A stretch of DNA of 60,826 bases, taken from the NCBI GenBank assembly GCA_016794365.1, contig JAEUKB010000080.1, positions 1-60,826 of the forward strand. Reading direction: 5' to 3'. The DNA is from Myxococcales bacterium (GTDB lineage: Bacteria > Myxococcota_A > Polyangia > Palsa-1104 > JAEUJZ01). The notes under the pieces were generated by a model. The model saw nothing but the letters and a program-made list of their open reading frames with translations. It was not told the DNA's origin and ran no database searches. Position numbers and translations under genes: made by a program. Below, one piece after another: positions 50,595 to 60,599 of the stretch (positions are counted from its first letter, which is position 1; each line of letters begins with the position of its first letter).

Positions 50595-53417
50595 TTACTC
50601 TCTCACGCCTTGCATGCGCTGTGGAGCGTCTATGCTGGGATTGCTATCCATATCGACGGAGCGACGCGGCGTGGGTCGCGGCGTCCGCATTTGGCACGGA
50701 ATGCGCAGTGTAAAGGTCGATCCCACACCGTAGGTGCTCTTCACCTCCAGCTTACCGTCGAGCATTTCCGTGAGCCGCCGGGCGATCGCCAGCCCCAGCC
50801 CGGTGCCGCCAAAGCGTCGCGTCGAGCTGCCGTCCACCTGACGAAATTCCTCGAAGATGATCTCTAAGTGCTCGGGACGAATGCCGATGCCGGTGTCGAT
50901 GACCGAGATCAACACGTCGCCCGGATCCTCAGCTTGGACTTCCACCGTCACCGAGCCCTGCGACGTAAACTTGATCGCGTTGGCCACCAGGTTGGTCAGG
51001 ATCTGCTGAAGCTTGGCTGGATCGGTATCGACGCGCAGATCGCGCGGACAGACCAGCTGCACCCGATACGGACGATCGCGGCCCATCGCCTCGGCTTCTT
51101 TGATGACCGCCGACACGAGCAGCGACAGATCGACCGATTCCAGATGAACGTCCATCTTGCCTGCCTCGATGCGCGACAGATCGAGGATCTGGTTGATCAG
51201 CCGCAGCAGGTTCGCGCTCGACGCCAAGACACCCGAGGTTGCATCGGCAGCTTCGTCGGAAATCAAGCCGTACACACCATCGCGAATCAGCTCGGTATAG
51301 CCCATGATCGCGTTGAGCGGCGTACGCAGCTCGTGTGAGACGTTGGCCAAGAACTCGGACTTGAGCCGGTTTACCTCGCGCAGCTGATTGCGCTGGATCC
51401 GAAGCTGAAACGACTGCTGCTCAAGCTGATCGCGCTGCTCGGCCAGCTGGTTGCGCTGATGAACAAGCTGATCGCGCTGCTGCTGCATCTGATCGCGCTG
51501 AGCCGCCAGGGCTTCGTTGTTGAGCACCAGCTCGTGCGCCAGTCTTCCGACGCGGGCATAGGCACGCGCATTGGACACTGCGATGGAAAGCTGCGCGGCG
51601 GCCTGACGGACAAACTCCAGCAGCGACGCATCGGGAGGCTCGTCGCTGGTCATCACCATCACCAGCAGTCCAAGCGGCTGATTGCGGAACGTGAGCGGCA
51701 CCAAGATCCGTCGCCCTTGCACTTTCACCGCTTCACTGAGCGACGTAGCCGACGGAGGCGGCGGAGCCAGCCCGGCGCCCATAAACTCTCGCACCGGCGG
51801 TGGAGTTCCCAGCTTGTGTGTCGAAACGCCGTACGCTGCGCGCACCAAAAACTCGGGCTCACCACCCGCGCCGTCTTCGATCAGGAACACCCCACCGCCG
51901 CGCGTGCTCGTCGCTTCCACCAGCGCCGCCAGCGCCTGATCGAGCATGACCGTCAAGTCAGCGGCATCCATCGCATCGACGCTGCGATCGATGGGAGAGT
52001 TTAGTACCGACGTAAACGCATACGCCAACCGAAGCTGTTTGGTCCGTCGCTTGACCTCGTTTTCCAGGTTGCGATTAAGCTGCGACAGCGCCTGCATGCT
52101 CTCACGCAGTCGCTCAGCCATCCGCACAAACGAATCGGCCAGCAGTCCCAGCTCATCGCTGCGTCGGACATTGATGCGTGGATGCAGGTTTCCGCTGCGA
52201 ATCTCGTCGGCCCCACGAGCCAGCGCCATGATCGGTCCGCTCAGTCGTCCCGCGATGAGCAGCGCCGCGACAACCCCAAGCACCATCAGCGCAAGCCCGA
52301 GTCCGACGCTAAACGCCAGCACTTGCCGCAGTCGTCCCTGCGCCGGTTCCATCGACAGACCAATGCGGACCACTCCGACGACACGCTCACGCACACCCAG
52401 ATCGATCGGGTTCATAAACGCCGCAATCCCGGGCTGTCCTCGGTCGCTTAGCAAAATCGGCGCATACAAATCGACAAATGTCTCGTGTCGTTCCTCGAGC
52501 GGTCTGGTCACAAGGCCCCAGTCGAGCGCATCTCTCGGGCCTCGCTGCGACGAGCCAATCTTCATCGTCTGAATCACCACATCGGCCAGATACGCACGCA
52601 GCTTCGCAGGTGCTGGATCGACCATTGGCTTGCCGCTGCGCGTCGTCGTCTTGAGCAGCTCGATCCCTTGCGCGTCGTACACCGCGACAAACTCTACGTC
52701 GTCAATCTGCGCCATTCGCTGCACGGGCTGCGACAGGATCGATCGATCCATCGCATACGCGCCAAGCTGACACTGCGACGCCAGCGATCCCAGCAGCAGC
52801 CGCGAACGCTGACGCTGATCTTCTTCCAAGAACCGATACTGCTGGTTGTAAAATACCGCGCCCGAGCCGAGCGACATAAACAGCGCCATCCCGAGCAGCC
52901 AAAAGAACACCTGCCGAAAGAAGCTGCTGCGACGCTGCCACAGCGGACCGCTCCAGATCGAAAACTCGCCCGGTGCTTCGGCATTGATCGACGGCACTTC
53001 GACCGTTTCTTCATTGCGTGGCGGATGCTCAACCGACATCGCTTGAATCAGCGGATCTTCGGGAGGCCGGGCAATCGGTAGCGTCTCTCGCTGCGCCAGC
53101 ATCGCCGGATCGATGCGCGGCGCGGGACTGTCTGCCGAAGGCCCTGGGCTGGCTGTGGACTTCGGGATCGGCGCTTCTCCCGACGGACTCGGCCACAGGC
53201 TCGACTCAATCGGTTCCGCTGAAGTTTGGCTTGATGGCAAGTTGTGCGCGGAAAACACCGACGCGGGCCTCGGCACCTGACCCGATGACTCGTCTACGCG
53301 TTTGACGCTGCCGCCGCTTGCGACGCCAACGGCACTGCCTGGATCACTCGTGCTCGTCGCTGCTGCGCTTGATCCATCCACCGAAACTTTTGGAGTGATC
53401 TCGTCTTCACCGCTCAT
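50595..53417 (-). CDS. Membrane sensor histidine kinase (HAMP-GAF-HisKA-HATPase)
   Basis: The 940-residue protein has a long disordered Ser/Pro/Glu-rich N-terminus (about 1-160). Two membrane helices flank a periplasmic sensor domain (about 190-360), then come a HAMP linker (IMALARGADEIRSGNL) and a GAF-like domain (FLIEDGAGGEPEFLV). A Gln-rich signalling coil of repeated seven-residue units (QRDQLVH, QRNQLAE, QRDQLEQ) leads to HisKA with the phospho-His in FLANVSHELRTPLN. The HATPase domain has NLVANAIKFT, DTGIGIRPEHLEIIF and FGGTGLGLAI, all intact. Its ATG overlaps the stop of the upstream ABC_sub_bind gene, and the response regulator follows closely. Confidence 0.95.
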   Translation of the reverse strand: MSGEDEITPKVSVDGSSAAATSTSDPGSAVGVASGGSVKRVDESSGQVPRPASVFSAHNLPSSQTSAEPIESSLWPSPSGEAPIPKSTASPGPSADSPAPRIDPAMLAQRETLPIARPPEDPLIQAMSVEHPPRNEETVEVPSINAEAPGEFSIWSGPLWQRRSSFFRQVFFWLLGMALFMSLGSGAVFYNQQYRFLEEDQRQRSRLLLGSLASQCQLGAYAMDRSILSQPVQRMAQIDDVEFVAVYDAQGIELLKTTTRSGKPMVDPAPAKLRAYLADVVIQTMKIGSSQRGPRDALDWGLVTRPLEERHETFVDLYAPILLSDRGQPGIAAFMNPIDLGVRERVVGVVRIGLSMEPAQGRLRQVLAFSVGLGLALMVLGVVAALLIAGRLSGPIMALARGADEIRSGNLHPRINVRRSDELGLLADSFVRMAERLRESMQALSQLNRNLENEVKRRTKQLRLAYAFTSVLNSPIDRSVDAMDAADLTVMLDQALAALVEATSTRGGGVFLIEDGAGGEPEFLVRAAYGVSTHKLGTPPPVREFMGAGLAPPPPSATSLSEAVKVQGRRILVPLTFRNQPLGLLVMVMTSDEPPDASLLEFVRQAAAQLSIAVSNARAYARVGRLAHELVLNNEALAAQRDQMQQQRDQLVHQRNQLAEQRDQLEQQSFQLRIQRNQLREVNRLKSEFLANVSHELRTPLNAIMGYTELIRDGVYGLISDEAADATSGVLASSANLLRLINQILDLSRIEAGKMDVHLESVDLSLLVSAVIKEAEAMGRDRPYRVQLVCPRDLRVDTDPAKLQQILTNLVANAIKFTSQGSVTVEVQAEDPGDVLISVIDTGIGIRPEHLEIIFEEFRQVDGSSTRRFGGTGLGLAIARRLTEMLDGKLEVKSTYGVGSTFTLRIPCQMRTPRPTPRRSVDMDSNPSIDAPQRMQGVRE

Positions 53418-54361
53418 TCGAGAACCCTCCAGCCGGGACCGAGCGCCGAGTCCATCCGAATCCCCAGCCGCCGCGCCGCCTGACGGTTGATGGTCACGTC
53501 GGGTGAGCCCGTCGGATGATCGCGGTTTACTTCATAGTGATTGGGATCGTCGAGGATCTGATTGACCTGCATCGCCAAGCTCTGTCCGACTGCTTCGGGC
53601 GACCAGTCTACGGAAAGCAGCGCGCCGTGAGCCACCATCTGTCGCGTCGCTGCCAGCACAGGAATCCGAAACCCAAGCTGTAGCGTCAGCAGATACTGCA
53701 AAAGCGGCATATCGACGACCAGCGGATCGGGCCCGACCCACAGCGCATCCACTTTGGGATGACGAACTCCCGACGCATCCGAGCGCCCGATCGACATGCT
53801 GTGAACCGCCCGAATCGCGTCCGGGCTCGACTCGACGAGCTGTTCTTGTAGCTCGATGCCCATCGCTCGCGCGGCCGACCGCACCGCTGGCATCTTCAAC
53901 AGGCCATGCCGCGTATACACCACACCGACGGTACGAATATCGGGACGCAGCAGATGAAGCGCAGCCAGTGCCTCGCGCGGACCCGCCGTGCTGTTCGTCC
54001 CCACCGTTCCCACCGGCGGTGCAGGAACCATCGAATAGACAATGTGCGCGCGCGTGCCTTGCAAGCTCTCAGCGGCGGGCTGCCCGAGCGCCACCAAGAG
54101 CCGCGCGCCCGCCACGCGATCACGCACCCGAGCGATCTCGTCCGCCGCTTCGTGATGCACGTTTAGAAACTGCACCGGCACTCGACAGCGATCGCGAAAC
54201 GACTCCGCCACTTCTTGGAACACCTTGACGTTGGCGGTCTTAATCACAACCACTGGCGCCACATTCCGAGGCGAAGCGCCACCGCTGTCATTCTGCGCGT
54301 CAGGCGACACCATCCCCAGCGACAGCGCAAAAAAGAACAGCATTCCAGCCGCGATCGTCAT
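53414..54361 (-). CDS. Periplasmic ABC_sub_bind-type ligand-binding protein
   Basis: The 315-residue product starts with a hydrophobic signal-like segment (AAGMLFFFALSLGMV). It continues with two alpha/beta lobes typical of the ABC_sub_bind family (PF04392-like): VVVIKTANVKVFQEVAESF, LLVALGQPAAESL, VGVVYTRHG, ALWVGPDPLVVDMPLLQYLLTL and PVLAATRQMVAHGALLSVDWSPEAVGQSLAM. No permease or ATPase gene is nearby, so it probably delivers ligand information to the coupled histidine kinase rather than to a transporter. The four-base overlap with the kinase start supports this. The ligand is unknown. Confidence 0.88.
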   Translation of the reverse strand: MTIAAGMLFFFALSLGMVSPDAQNDSGGASPRNVAPVVVIKTANVKVFQEVAESFRDRCRVPVQFLNVHHEAADEIARVRDRVAGARLLVALGQPAAESLQGTRAHIVYSMVPAPPVGTVGTNSTAGPREALAALHLLRPDIRTVGVVYTRHGLLKMPAVRSAARAMGIELQEQLVESSPDAIRAVHSMSIGRSDASGVRHPKVDALWVGPDPLVVDMPLLQYLLTLQLGFRIPVLAATRQMVAHGALLSVDWSPEAVGQSLAMQVNQILDDPNHYEVNRDHPTGSPDVTINRQAARRLGIRMDSALGPGWRVLE

Positions 54362-54603
54362 ATCTGTTCGATTGTGTGGGGAATTGTCGAGTCTTGCCAG
54401 CGCCTACACAAGCACCTGCTCGATCAAGTCGTTTCCGGCGCGTGTTTTTCCCGGCTGTCCAGTCACCTGCCGACACGAGCAGATCCCGCAAAAGCATTTT
54501 CCCCGCGCCCATCATCAGCTAGCATGGCCCCAGAAAAAATGGGCTGTGGGTCAGCATCTCGATCCCTGACTTACCGACGCTGAAACCCGCATCAAATACC
54601 GCC
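54362..54603. promoter_or_regulatory. Divergent promoter region
   Basis: This 242-base gap separates the divergent sensor operon and RND transporter gene. I see no gene and no clear repeat in it. Confidence 0.3.
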
Positions 54604-56934
54604 ATGAGCGAACAAAATCCCAGTCGGCTGTGGTCGGCTTTCCGTCTCATCCTCAAGGCCCGCTGGCTGGTCATCGCCGTCTACGCCATCTTGCTTGGGC
54701 CTGCTGCGTACTTTGCACTCAAGGTGCCGCAGGACAACTCGATTGATCGGCTGATCGTCCGCGACGATCCCGACTATCTAGCGTCCCGCGACTTTGCCAA
54801 AGTCTTTGGCGAATCCGAGTACGTCATCCTCCTGGCCGAGGCCGACGATCCCTATCAACCGCCCGTGCTGCGACGGATTGATGACTTGGAACAGCGCCTG
54901 CGCAAGCTGCCGCGTGTGTCGGTCAACTCTGCGCTGTCGATTTACCGTCGGGCCAAAGCGGGCTTTTCCGCCACCGATCCCGAGTCCGCTGACTTCAAAA
55001 AGTTCGCGACGGGCACGCAGCTCTTCCGCAAGCAAGGTCTCGTCGGAGATCGCTTCCTATCGATCGCGCTCGTGCTGGCCGTCAAAGACAGCAGCGAGCG
55101 ACAAGCGACCCTCAAGCTGGTGGAAGAAGTCATCGCCGATGTCGAGCAGCATCCCGCGCCGCTGTCTCGACTGCGCAAAGTCGGTCAGCCCATCGTCAAC
55201 GCCTACCTGGATCAAGACACCCAGCGCGCCGGAATGCGCTACTTTCCGCTGTTTTTCCTGTTCGTCGTCGTCTTAAACGTCGGGCTCTATCGCTCGTGGC
55301 AAGCGCTCGTCGCGTTCATCATCACGCTGGCGGTCTGTGCAGCATTTACCGTCGGATTTGTCGGTCTAACCAATGGCGTCTTTACCATCGTTTCGTCGCT
55401 GGTGCCGATGACCATCTTGATCGTCTGTACCGCGACGCTGGTTTATCTGCACTCTCGCTACGTCGATCGGCCCCCGGATCGCAGCGTCGAAGATCATCAG
55501 ATCTTTGCGCTGTGTAACAAGTTCCTTGCCTGTACGGCTTCGATCGTGGCCTCGGCGGTTGGCTTTGCCGCGCTCGCGGTGTCCAAGATTCGTCCGATTC
55601 GCGAGATGGGCATCTGGGTCGCCGTCGGTCTGATCATCACTTGGGTGACGGTGTTCACGCTGTTTCCGGCGCTGGTTCGGGTGCTGCGCTGTCCGACGGG
55701 CAACGAGCGTCAGATCGCAGGCGTCTGGTTTGAAAAGCTGGTCAGTCGTCTGCCGCTGTTTTCGTACCGTTACCGCTACAGCTTGGTGTTTGGCTCGCTT
55801 CTTTTGTGCGGAGTCGGTGCCGCTGCGCTGTTTGGCATTCCCGGCGTGCTGCCCGCGATGAAGCTCGAGACCGCTGCCATCGAGTACATCCCGCACGACT
55901 CGGACATGTACAAAAACACCAAAGAGCTGGAAAAGCTGATGGGCGGTCTGTCGATCACCAACGTCTGGCTGTCCGGGAAGCCCGGCATGGTGTCGAGTGC
56001 GCCGGTGCTGCGCGGGCTCGTGGACTTTCAGCAGCGACTCGACAAAGAGCCGGAAGTGGGCTCGGCGACCAGCTTGGTGACGATCCTATCGACGCTGCGC
56101 TATCTGTCCGGGGCCGGCGATGCGCTGCCGACCGACGATGCGGGACTCGAAGCGCTGACCGATACGCTCGAAAATCAGCTCGGCAAAGAGCCGCTCTTAC
56201 AGAGCTTTGTCGAAAAGACCAACGTCGCGCAGACGCACTTTGCGGTCGTCAGCAAGACCCAAGACTTCGAGGAGTTCCAAAAGCTCGCGCAGCTGCTCGA
56301 ACAGCACTGGAAAGCGTCGGTGGCGGCACATCCAGCGCTCGCTGATTTCCAGATGCGTCCCGTCGGACTGGCTCCGCTTCAGGCCAAGATCTCGCACCAC
56401 ATGGTCCCGACGCTGGTCGAAAGCTTCGTGCTCACGGTTGGTATCATCTTCGTGTCGTTTCTGCTCGTGTTCCGCAGCGGCATCGCTCGAGTGATGGCCA
56501 TGATTCCGTCGTTCTTCGCGATCCTGGTCATGTTCCTGTTTATGCGCTCGATTGGCGTGTTCCTGAACGTCGCGACCATCTTGATTGCGACGACGGTCCT
56601 CGGGACGAGCGAAAACGACCAGATCCACTTCTTCTATCACTTCCAGGAAGGCAAAAAAGACAATGCCTCGACGGAAGTTGCGCTCAGGCACACGCTGCTG
56701 ATCTCGGGCAAAGCGATCTTCTTTGCGACCCTCATCAACGCGGGCGGCTTTTTGGCCTTTGCCTTTTCGACCCTGCCGCCGATTCGTCAGTTCGGCATCC
56801 TGTCGTCGGTGTCGTTCGTGCTGTCGATGATCGCAGACTTTACCGCGCTGCCTGCATCGCTGTGGCTGCTCTATCGCAGCAAGCCCGACGCGCTGCTCCA
56901 GCCCGAACAGCCCGCCCTGCCCCCAAAAGCCTAA
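54604..56934 (+). CDS. RND/MMPL-family exporter
   Basis: The 776-residue protein has the duplicated RND layout. There is one helix near the N-terminus (WLVIAVYAILLGPAAYFAL), a periplasmic domain and a cluster of five or six helices (YFPLFFLFVVVLNVGLY, IVCTATLVYL, MGIWVAVGLIITWVTVFTL). The same pattern repeats from about residue 390, ending in FGILSSVSFVLSMIADFTALPASLWLLY. The loop SENDQIHFFYHFQEG fits MMPL/hopanoid-type exporters. It probably uses the proton gradient to move lipids or hydrophobic substrates across the envelope. No adaptor or TolC gene is adjacent. Convergent with the acyltransferase gene. Confidence 0.9.
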   Translation: MSEQNPSRLWSAFRLILKARWLVIAVYAILLGPAAYFALKVPQDNSIDRLIVRDDPDYLASRDFAKVFGESEYVILLAEADDPYQPPVLRRIDDLEQRLRKLPRVSVNSALSIYRRAKAGFSATDPESADFKKFATGTQLFRKQGLVGDRFLSIALVLAVKDSSERQATLKLVEEVIADVEQHPAPLSRLRKVGQPIVNAYLDQDTQRAGMRYFPLFFLFVVVLNVGLYRSWQALVAFIITLAVCAAFTVGFVGLTNGVFTIVSSLVPMTILIVCTATLVYLHSRYVDRPPDRSVEDHQIFALCNKFLACTASIVASAVGFAALAVSKIRPIREMGIWVAVGLIITWVTVFTLFPALVRVLRCPTGNERQIAGVWFEKLVSRLPLFSYRYRYSLVFGSLLLCGVGAAALFGIPGVLPAMKLETAAIEYIPHDSDMYKNTKELEKLMGGLSITNVWLSGKPGMVSSAPVLRGLVDFQQRLDKEPEVGSATSLVTILSTLRYLSGAGDALPTDDAGLEALTDTLENQLGKEPLLQSFVEKTNVAQTHFAVVSKTQDFEEFQKLAQLLEQHWKASVAAHPALADFQMRPVGLAPLQAKISHHMVPTLVESFVLTVGIIFVSFLLVFRSGIARVMAMIPSFFAILVMFLFMRSIGVFLNVATILIATTVLGTSENDQIHFFYHFQEGKKDNASTEVALRHTLLISGKAIFFATLINAGGFLAFAFSTLPPIRQFGILSSVSFVLSMIADFTALPASLWLLYRSKPDALLQPEQPALPPKA

Positions 56935-56958
56935 CCACCCCAACCGGAACAGCGCACC

Positions 56959-57762
56959 TTACGCGAGGCCTTCTTTGGTGACGGCTTCGGCGATGAGCGC
57001 GTTCATCAGCGACTCGCAGGTATTGCGAAACGCATGGACTTCGTCTTCGCTGCCGGAAAACGGCGGCGGGACCAGCGGCTCGGACAGATAGCTCGTCAGC
57101 TTCACGGGTCGCGGAATCGGCGTCGGTCCAATCCCTCGCAGCAGCGGCGGTGCCAGCTTGAAACGGTCATACAGCGCCCGCGTGAGCGGGTTGTCGTACA
57201 GCGTAAAGATCTGATCCGCCGCCGGAGTCGCCGCAAACACCACCTTCGCGCCGGTCTGAAGCGCCAGCCGCGCAAAGCCGTTGCGGTTGTGCCACGAGAC
57301 GCGAAAGCGCTCCCCCGAGTGACGAATCGCTTCCCGTGTCCCGCCCGGTGCCACCGCGACCAGCTCGCCCGCCGCGAGCAGCTTGTGTCCCGCATCCGGC
57401 GTTCCAGGCACCACGCCAATGCGCTGGCTCAGACTGGACATCAGCGGATGAAAGAACCACAGCTGCTTGTGCCCAAGCGCCCGCGCCAACCGTCCGGTCT
57501 GCTGGAGCAGAGACACGACCAGCAGCACCAAGTCATACGACGCAAACGAGTGCGTACAGACCAGCAGCACCGGCCCCGACAGCGGCAGTCGCTCGGCATG
57601 GACCAAGCTGTGACGGTGATACAGCGCGAGCGGCCTACACAGCGGCTCGATGTACGTCTTGACAAACGACAGGTCGGGCGGCCCCAGCACATCACTTGGC
57701 GCATCCGCGCTGGTCGAATCGGCCACAACCGGCCCGTCGGAACTGCGTGTCGAAGTGTCCAT
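56959..57762 (-). CDS. LPLAT/DAGAT-like acyltransferase
   Basis: The 267-residue product resembles lysophospholipid/diacylglycerol acyltransferases. VLLVCTHSFASYDLVLL contains a His and an Asp, but five residues lie between them where the usual HX4D has four. QRIGVVPGTPDAGHKLL and VAVAPGGTREAIRHSGERFRVSWHNRNGFARLALQTGAKVV correspond to the conserved glycerol-phosphate and PGG segments of the DAGAT branch. It has no strong membrane helix and probably works at the membrane surface in lipid or storage-lipid synthesis. It starts three bases after the arginase gene, so the pair is cotranscribed. Confidence 0.83.
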   Translation of the reverse strand: MDTSTRSSDGPVVADSTSADAPSDVLGPPDLSFVKTYIEPLCRPLALYHRHSLVHAERLPLSGPVLLVCTHSFASYDLVLLVVSLLQQTGRLARALGHKQLWFFHPLMSSLSQRIGVVPGTPDAGHKLLAAGELVAVAPGGTREAIRHSGERFRVSWHNRNGFARLALQTGAKVVFAATPAADQIFTLYDNPLTRALYDRFKLAPPLLRGIGPTPIPRPVKLTSYLSEPLVPPPFSGSEDEVHAFRNTCESLMNALIAEAVTKEGLA

Positions 57763-57765
57763 CGC

Positions 57766-58692
57766 TTACAGGATCGCCTTGCCGAGCGCCGACAGCGCCA
57801 GCTCAATACACAGCCGCGTGGTCTGATGGCCCACGTCGTTCATCGGGTTTAGCTCGACCAGATCCATCGATCGCAGAAAGCCGCGCTCTGCCACCACTTC
57901 CAAGAGCAAGTGCGCTTCGCGATAGGTCAGTCCGCCCCGAACCGGCGTGCTCACCCCTGGTGCATAGACCGGATCGACCGCGTCCAGATCGAACGACACA
58001 TGCAGCGCCGCGCAGCGCTGGTTTAGGTCATCGAGCGCCTCGGTGATCACCGCGTACATCCCGCGCTGATCGATGTCCTTCATCGTGTAGTAGCGAATGC
58101 CCGTCTCTCGCACAAACGTCCGCTCTTCGCGATCCAGATCCCGAATGCCAATCAGCGCGACGTTTTCGGGACGCAGCCGAGGCCCCACCCCACCAACATG
58201 TACCAGCCGCTCAAAGCCCAGCCCGAGCACCGAGGACAGCGGCATGCCATGAATGTTGCCGCTCTGCGAGGTCGCGGGCGTGTTCATGTCCGCGTGCGCA
58301 TCGACCCACAAAAGCCCAAGCTGCGCGCCGTGCTGATGGCAGTAGTCCGCCGTTCCTTTGATCGATCCAATCGCAATCGAGTGATCCCCACCCAAGATGA
58401 GCGGAAAGCGGCTCTCACGCAGCGACTGCTGCACCCGCGCAAACAGCTCATCGCAGATCTGGCCAATCGTCGATACGTACAGCTCCCGGTTCTGTGGCGT
58501 CTGACGACCCAGCCGCTCGCGCAGAGGGACCGCAATGTCACCGCCATCGATCGCGCGAATCGATAGCTCTTCCAAGCGATCGGTCAGACCGGCCACACGA
58601 ACCATCGCAGGACCGACGTTGGCTCCGCGCAGGTTACAGCCAAGGTCACACGGAGCACCAATGATCTCGACGATGCTGGGACGCTTCTGCAT
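57766..58692 (-). CDS. rocF: Arginase
   Basis: The 308-residue enzyme hydrolyses arginine to ornithine and urea with a dinuclear manganese centre. Metal ligands are visible in GGDHSIAIG, WVDAHADMNTP and SFDLDAVDP. SGNIHGMPLSSVLGLG matches the arginase, rather than agmatinase, substrate loop. Length fits the family. I chose the ATG at 58692; the frame upstream is Gly/Arg-rich and lacks family features. It heads a two-gene operon with the acyltransferase. A GCGGGC/GCCCGC hairpin lies just upstream in its leader (58706-58723) and could influence initiation. Confidence 0.93.
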   Translation of the reverse strand: MQKRPSIVEIIGAPCDLGCNLRGANVGPAMVRVAGLTDRLEELSIRAIDGGDIAVPLRERLGRQTPQNRELYVSTIGQICDELFARVQQSLRESRFPLILGGDHSIAIGSIKGTADYCHQHGAQLGLLWVDAHADMNTPATSQSGNIHGMPLSSVLGLGFERLVHVGGVGPRLRPENVALIGIRDLDREERTFVRETGIRYYTMKDIDQRGMYAVITEALDDLNQRCAALHVSFDLDAVDPVYAPGVSTPVRGGLTYREAHLLLEVVAERGFLRSMDLVELNPMNDVGHQTTRLCIELALSALGKAIL

Positions 58693-59054
58693 GGCTTTTT
58701 TCGCTGCGGGCGCAAAGGCCCGCCCTTTCACTCGGCAGTTGTAGCGAGAACCTGTCCTGAAGAAAAGCACGCCGCCACGGCCGCTGCCAGACCCGACGAC
58801 TCGCCGGCTCTCGGATGGCCCGGTCCGCTGCGCAAGCTGCCCAGACCTGCCCACAAGCGAGTGGGGCTACGGCTCCCAAGCTGGAGACTTTCCCCCCAGG
58901 GATCGCCCGCAGCGCACCGCCATCGCCACGCAGCAGCTCCGTCGAGCCGTTCACTTCCCAAGTCGTCCCGCACCCTGCATCGGTCCTTGGCACACAATTC
59001 GCAATTCCTTTCGCGTAACAACGACTCTCAAGTCCCACAGGTACGGAGGCTCCC
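58693..59054. promoter_or_regulatory. Divergent intergenic region between arginase and M4 protease genes
   Basis: These 362 bases hold no gene I accept. They contain a six-base-pair GC hairpin in the arginase leader at 58706-58723 and, next to the protease, a GGAGG ribosome binding site at 59045-59049. Confidence 0.4.
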
Positions 59055-60587
59055 ATGCGTAAGGCACTTTGGTTGGCGATGGTTTCGGCGGCGCTGGTCC
59101 CAGCATGCGGCGGTAACGATCTCTTGGCAGTAGATGCCACGAGCGATGACGGACTCGCCATCAGCGAAAAAGCCGTGTCGCTCATCCAGCAGCGTGGCGG
59201 TCAGCTTGGCATGGACGGCAACGACTCTGTGCGCCAGCGCAGCCGCTTTGTCGATGAACAAGGCCAAGAGCACGTTCGCTTCGAGCGACTCTATCGCGGC
59301 CTGCCCGTCCTCGGTGGTGACTTCATCGTTCACACCGGCGCGCGCGAAGACGAGTCCATCACTGCCCTGCTCGCCAGCTCGCTCACGATCAGCCAGCGTC
59401 CCCGGCTGACCCCGAGCGAAGCCGAGTACGCCGCCCACAAGACCTTTGACGCCGCGCGCAGCGTCCAGCAAGGCAGCAAGCTTTTGGTCTACGCCCTGCC
59501 CGCCGAGCCCGAGCCCCGCCTCGCCTACGAGGTCATCTCGACCGGCGTCAAAGAGGACGGCACCCCGAGCATCCTGCACACCTTCATCGATGCCGACAGC
59601 GGTCGCCACCTGGATGCCTACGACGAGATCGAGACCGGCGCAGCCGCTGGCACCGGACGCGGCATCCACAACGGCGCGGTATCGCTCAACACCAACCTAA
59701 ACGGCACCAAGTACGAGCTGCTCGAAGTCGCGCACGGCAGCTCGCAGACCCTCAACATGGGCAACTCGACCTCTGGCTCGGGCGTGCTGTATTCCAAGAC
59801 CAGCAACGACTGGGGCGATGGCACCGCCGCCAACACGGAAAGCGCAGCGGTCGATGCCCACTACGGCGCCAGCAAGACCTGGGACTATTACCAAAACGTC
59901 CACGGTCGAAACGGCATTGCAGGCGATGGCAAAGGTGCCAACTCGCGTGTCCACTACGGCAGCAAGTACAACAACGCCTACTGGACCGACTCCTGCTTCT
60001 GCATGACCTACGGCGATGGCGATGGCACCCAGCTTCGCCCGCTCGTCTCACTGGATGTCGCCGGACACGAGATGAGCCACGGCGTCACCTCACGCACCGC
60101 TGCACTGGTCTACTCCGGGGAGTCCGGCGGACTCAACGAAGCAACCAGCGACATCTTCGGCACCGCCGTCGAGTTCTACGCCGCCAACGCCTCTGACCCC
60201 GGCGACTACCTCATCGGCGAAAAGATCATGATTGGCGGCAAGGGCTTCCTGCGCAACATGAAGGATCCGACGGCAGACGGCGTCTCGCTCGACAACTACG
60301 CGAAGTTTAAGAGGTCCACCGACGTACACTACTCGTCGGGCATCGCCAACCTGTTCTTCTACCTGCTGTCCGAAGGCGGCACCAAGGCGAGCGTCACCGT
60401 GACGGGCATCGGTCGGGCCAAGGCCGAAAAGATCTGGTACAAGGCGCTCACGGCGTACATGACCTCCGGCACCACGTTTAAGGCGGCGCGGACGGCGACG
60501 CTCAGCGCCACCAAGGATCTGTACGGCGCGACTGGGGCAGAGTATGCGGCGGTTGGGAAGGCTTGGACGGCGGTGGGGGTTAATTAG
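59055..60587 (+). CDS. M4 (thermolysin-family) metallopeptidase preproprotein
   Basis: The 510-residue product has a lipobox-like signal peptide (LVPACGG), an FTP/PepSY-type propeptide (about 30-195) and a mature M4 domain (about 200-510). The zinc motif is H338-E-M-S-H342, the third ligand is in GGLNEATSDIFG, and the proton-donor His is in DVHYSSGIANLFF. All are intact, so an active secreted neutral protease is expected. GGAGG five bases before the ATG fixes the start. A short C-terminal end without extra domains is complete at YAAVGKAWTAVGVN. A perfect palindrome follows 12 bases later. Confidence 0.95.
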   Translation: MRKALWLAMVSAALVPACGGNDLLAVDATSDDGLAISEKAVSLIQQRGGQLGMDGNDSVRQRSRFVDEQGQEHVRFERLYRGLPVLGGDFIVHTGAREDESITALLASSLTISQRPRLTPSEAEYAAHKTFDAARSVQQGSKLLVYALPAEPEPRLAYEVISTGVKEDGTPSILHTFIDADSGRHLDAYDEIETGAAAGTGRGIHNGAVSLNTNLNGTKYELLEVAHGSSQTLNMGNSTSGSGVLYSKTSNDWGDGTAANTESAAVDAHYGASKTWDYYQNVHGRNGIAGDGKGANSRVHYGSKYNNAYWTDSCFCMTYGDGDGTQLRPLVSLDVAGHEMSHGVTSRTAALVYSGESGGLNEATSDIFGTAVEFYAANASDPGDYLIGEKIMIGGKGFLRNMKDPTADGVSLDNYAKFKRSTDVHYSSGIANLFFYLLSEGGTKASVTVTGIGRAKAEKIWYKALTAYMTSGTTFKAARTATLSATKDLYGATGAEYAAVGKAWTAVGVN

Positions 60588-60599
60588 CTTCGATCTTCC

